A stretch of DNA of 64,000 nucleotides, from the NCBI RefSeq assembly GCF_013415115.1, contig NZ_JACCDD010000002.1, positions 124,001 through 188,000 of the forward strand, written 5' to 3'. This DNA is from Vreelandella zhaodongensis (GTDB lineage Bacteria > Pseudomonadota > Gammaproteobacteria > Pseudomonadales > Halomonadaceae). Shown here in pieces: positions 61,574 to 64,000 of this stretch (its first letter is position 1; each line of letters begins with the position of its first letter). The notes beneath the pieces are model-generated. The model had not been told where the DNA came from. It saw only the letters and a program-made list of their open reading frames with translations, and ran no database searches. The position numbers were made by a program, and so were the translations under genes.

Positions 61574-62821
61574 ATGCAGATTTCTATTGATGGTCAGCGA
61601 CTTTGGTCAAGTTTAATGGCGATGGCAGAGATCGGCGCCACACCCAACGGCGGAAGTAACCGTTTGGCACTTACCCAGGAGGATGCTGCCGGTAGGCACC
61701 TACTGATTGAGTGGTGTGAAGAGATTGGCTGCCAAGTGCGTGTTGATGGCGTCGGCAATCTTTTTATCCGCCGACCGGGTAAGCGTAACGACCTTAAACC
61801 TGTGGCGACAGGCAGCCATCTAGATACTCAACCCAAAGGCGGACGCTTCGATGGCGTTCTGGGAGTACTCGCCGGATTAGAAGTGTTTCGTTCCCTGCAC
61901 GATCACAATGTAGTGACCGAACGTCCGCTCGAACTTATCGTCTGGACCAACGAGGAAGGCAGTCGCTTTGCACCAGCCATGGTAGCGTCTGGTACCTATG
62001 CCGGTGTTTTCGCAGTTGAGGAAACCTTGGCTCGACAGGATGCCAATGGCGTTACCTTTGGACAAGCGCTTGAAGAGACTGGCTTTAAAGGTAGCCTGCC
62101 TATTGGGGAGCCGCAGCTAGCCAGCTTTTTTGAGCTGCATATTGAGCAAGGCCCAGTGCTTGAAGAAGAGGAGCTGGCAATTGGCGTTGTCACTGGCGTG
62201 CAGGGGATGCGCTGGTTTGACCTGACGATCCACGGTAATGCGGCCCATGCAGGCACCACTCCAATGTCTTATCGCCAGGACGCATTAGCGGCAGCCGCAA
62301 GATTAATTGACCGTCTGTATACCCATGCAGTGTACGATACCAGCGGCGATACCAAGGTAACCTTTGGCTGTCTGGAAATTGATACACCGTCGCGCAATGT
62401 CATCCCTGCCAACGTCAGCCTGACTGTCGATCTTCGGCATGTCGTGGATGAGCAACTCGACATACTTGAAGAGCGCCTTCGCAGCGAGTTAGCAGACATT
62501 ACCGGAACGTTTGGCGTAGCAGTGAACCTTGAACGTACCTGGGCCTCTCCCGTGGTTAAGTTTGACGAACAATGTGTTGCCGCGCTTGAAAGAGCAGCCA
62601 AATGTCACGGCATCCCTTACCGCCGGATGATGAGCGGCGCTGGTCACGATGCTGTTTACGTTTCACGAGTGGCCCCCACTGCGATGCTGTTCATACCCTG
62701 TCGCGATGGTATTAGCCACAATGAAGCGGAGTATTCCACACCGGAACACTGTGCCCTCGGCGCACAAACGCTCTGTGATGCCCTTATCGAAAACGCCAAC
62801 AGCCTGGAGGTTAACGTATGA
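61574..62821 (+). CDS. M20-type hydantoinase/carbamoylase-family amidase
   Basis: The 415-residue Zn amidase has GSHLDTQPKGGRFDGVLG with zinc His and Asp at about 82-93, VWTNEEGSRFAPAM with the Glu base, and ELHIEQGPVLEEE. The lid domain has HGNAAHAGTTPMSYRQDA, and MSGAGHDAVYV closes the active site. Relatives cleave N-carbamoyl groups from amino acids (L-carbamoylase, beta-ureidopropionase) or allantoate. It is divergent from the aminotransferase-aguA run and coupled by ATGA to a PuuC-like dehydrogenase. A carbamoyl substrate derived from agmatine, such as 4-ureidobutyrate, is an attractive but unproven guess. Confidence 0.85.
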   Translation: MQISIDGQRLWSSLMAMAEIGATPNGGSNRLALTQEDAAGRHLLIEWCEEIGCQVRVDGVGNLFIRRPGKRNDLKPVATGSHLDTQPKGGRFDGVLGVLAGLEVFRSLHDHNVVTERPLELIVWTNEEGSRFAPAMVASGTYAGVFAVEETLARQDANGVTFGQALEETGFKGSLPIGEPQLASFFELHIEQGPVLEEEELAIGVVTGVQGMRWFDLTIHGNAAHAGTTPMSYRQDALAAAARLIDRLYTHAVYDTSGDTKVTFGCLEIDTPSRNVIPANVSLTVDLRHVVDEQLDILEERLRSELADITGTFGVAVNLERTWASPVVKFDEQCVAALERAAKCHGIPYRRMMSGAGHDAVYVSRVAPTAMLFIPCRDGISHNEAEYSTPEHCALGAQTLCDALIENANSLEVNV

Positions 62822-64000
62822 ACACCCCAACCACTGTCTCAACAATTATTTCAACCACAGCCCCAACCAACCAGGCAGAGTGGCGAGCATTAGCGGAAAA
62901 GCTCGATTTCGAAACCCGTGCGTATATCAACGACCGCTTTGTGGATGCCCAGAGTGGTAACACGCTTACCACGATTAACCCTGCGACCGGAAGCGTGTTA
63001 GCCGAGGTGGCCAGCTGTGATGATGCTGACGCTGCACTCGCGGTTCAAGCCGCCCGAGAAGCTTTCCAACAGGGCGATTGGGCACAGCGCTCACCGACAC
63101 AGCGTAAAGTCACCCTCCTTAAGCTTGCTGACTTAATGCAGGACCATAAGCATGAACTGGCACTGCTTGATACGCTCGATATGGGCAAGCCTATTTCAAG
63201 CGCTTTGGGTGATATCGACGGCGCCATCAGCTGTTTACGCTATACCGCGGAAAGCATCGACAAACTTTATGGTGAAGTTGCCCCCACGGGTGATAACAAT
63301 TTAGGGCTTATCGTTCGTGAACCCTTGGGTGTCGTTGCGGCAATCGTACCGTGGAACTTCCCGCTGATGATGACCGCTTGGAAAATCGCCCCTGCCTTAG
63401 CAGCAGGTAATAGCGTCATCCTTAAACCATCAGAAAAATCACCGCTGTCAGCGCTGCGCCTCGCTAGTTTATCCCAGCAAGCAGGCCTGCCCAGGGGCGT
63501 TTTTCAGGTTCTACCCGGCTATGGTCATACGGTAGGTAAAGCGCTGGCGCTCTCCATGCAGGTCGACTGCCTCGCTTTTACCGGATCAACACAGGTCGGT
63601 AAACAGCTGATGCAGTACGCAGGGCAGTCAAATCTGAAGCGCGTCTATTTAGAGTGCGGAGGCAAAAGCCCCAACATCATCTTTGCAGACTGCCAGAATC
63701 TCGACAAAGCTGCCCAGCATGCCGCAACGGCTATTTTCCACAATCAGGGTGAGGTCTGTATTGCAGGCTCTCGTTTGTTGGTAGAAAACAGTATCCGTGA
63801 AGACTTTGTGGCCCGCGTGGTCAAAGCTGCCGAGCAAATGCAGCCGGGAGATCCACTAGACCCAGAAAGCTTTATGGGTGCCATGGTGGACGAGACCCAA
63901 TACCGCCGAGTACTTGACTATATACACCAGGGCCAGGAAGAGGGAGCCACGCTAAGAGCCGGTGGAGAACCGCTTAACGGCCCTGGGCTATTTATCCCAC
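62818..64000 (+). CDS. PuuC-like aldehyde dehydrogenase, 3' end cut by window edge
   Basis: The ATG at 62818 overlaps the amidase stop (ATGA), and about 394 codons lie inside the window. It is a close paralogue of PuuC at 40267. Shared stretches include VVAAIVPWNFPLMMTAWKIA, ECGGKSPNIIFADC and HNQGEVCIAGSRLLVENSIR with the catalytic Cys. The N-terminal 20 residues are Thr-rich and differ. In this neighbourhood it would oxidise the aldehyde made by the adjoining aminotransferase (4-ureidobutanal or 4-aminobutanal). The missing C-terminus should hold only the oligomerisation segment. Confidence 0.9.
   Translation, partial: MNTPTTVSTIISTTAPTNQAEWRALAEKLDFETRAYINDRFVDAQSGNTLTTINPATGSVLAEVASCDDADAALAVQAAREAFQQGDWAQRSPTQRKVTLLKLADLMQDHKHELALLDTLDMGKPISSALGDIDGAISCLRYTAESIDKLYGEVAPTGDNNLGLIVREPLGVVAAIVPWNFPLMMTAWKIAPALAAGNSVILKPSEKSPLSALRLASLSQQAGLPRGVFQVLPGYGHTVGKALALSMQVDCLAFTGSTQVGKQLMQYAGQSNLKRVYLECGGKSPNIIFADCQNLDKAAQHAATAIFHNQGEVCIAGSRLLVENSIREDFVARVVKAAEQMQPGDPLDPESFMGAMVDETQYRRVLDYIHQGQEEGATLRAGGEPLNGPGLFIP

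Overview
The window looks like chromosomal DNA of a moderately GC-rich gammaproteobacterium, most likely of the Halomonas/Vreelandella group. That placement rests on gene content and protein style: TTT- and NhaC-type transporters, a Puu/Spu polyamine pathway, MocR-type regulators, DUF1127, and small heat-shock protein pairs. It is an inference, since there is no rRNA gene or other marker to confirm it. No tRNA, rRNA, insertion sequence or CRISPR array was seen. Both window edges cut a gene.

Layout. (1) 1-5.9 kb: the end of a MocR regulator, tag, phosphatidylcholine synthase, a second MocR regulator with repeated boxes facing a DUF1127/PhzF pair, and two hsp20 genes behind a sigma-32-like promoter. 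(2) 6.5-11.2 kb: a four-gene, chaperone-usher-like secretion operon of unusual composition. (3) 11.3-27.0 kb: a beta-alanine transaminase, then a compact anaerobic-respiration block. The block holds frdABCD-menBCE on the minus strand, a divergent SLC13 dicarboxylate carrier, doxX-menFDH on the minus strand and divergent menA. FNR/Anr-type sites lie in both divergent intergenic regions. Together these genes would make menaquinone, import fumarate-type acids in exchange for succinate, and reduce fumarate. (4) 27.1-32.6 kb: a small monooxygenase, a decayed photolyase pseudogene, a tripartite tricarboxylate transporter (tctCAB order) and an MFS carrier. (5) 32.7-48.7 kb: GABA catabolism (gabDT with a divergent GabR-like regulator), a muramidase-like lipoprotein, and the putrescine block (PuuR-like regulator, nhaC, puuC, spuC, puuD, puuA, puuB) plus a metal-free-looking M24 hydrolase. 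(6) 48.8-57.4 kb: an unknown protein, cardiolipin synthase, a copper-defence locus (multicopper oxidase, Spy-like protein, CopA ATPase, small membrane protein) and an Old Yellow Enzyme. (7) 57.5-64 kb: agmatine deiminase, a second NhaC, a second class III aminotransferase, a carbamoylase-family amidase and a second PuuC-like dehydrogenase.

How the parts join. Putrescine can be turned into GABA by the gamma-glutamyl route (PuuA-B-C-D) or by direct transamination (SpuC), and GabT/GabD then deliver succinate. The last block repeats the aminotransferase/dehydrogenase/NhaC set but swaps the glutamyl-removing enzyme for a carbamoyl-removing one and adds agmatine deiminase. This suggests an undescribed carbamoyl-protected route from agmatine to GABA. 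That route, the FNR-linked fumarate/menaquinone block and the odd usher system are the three most interesting parts of the window.
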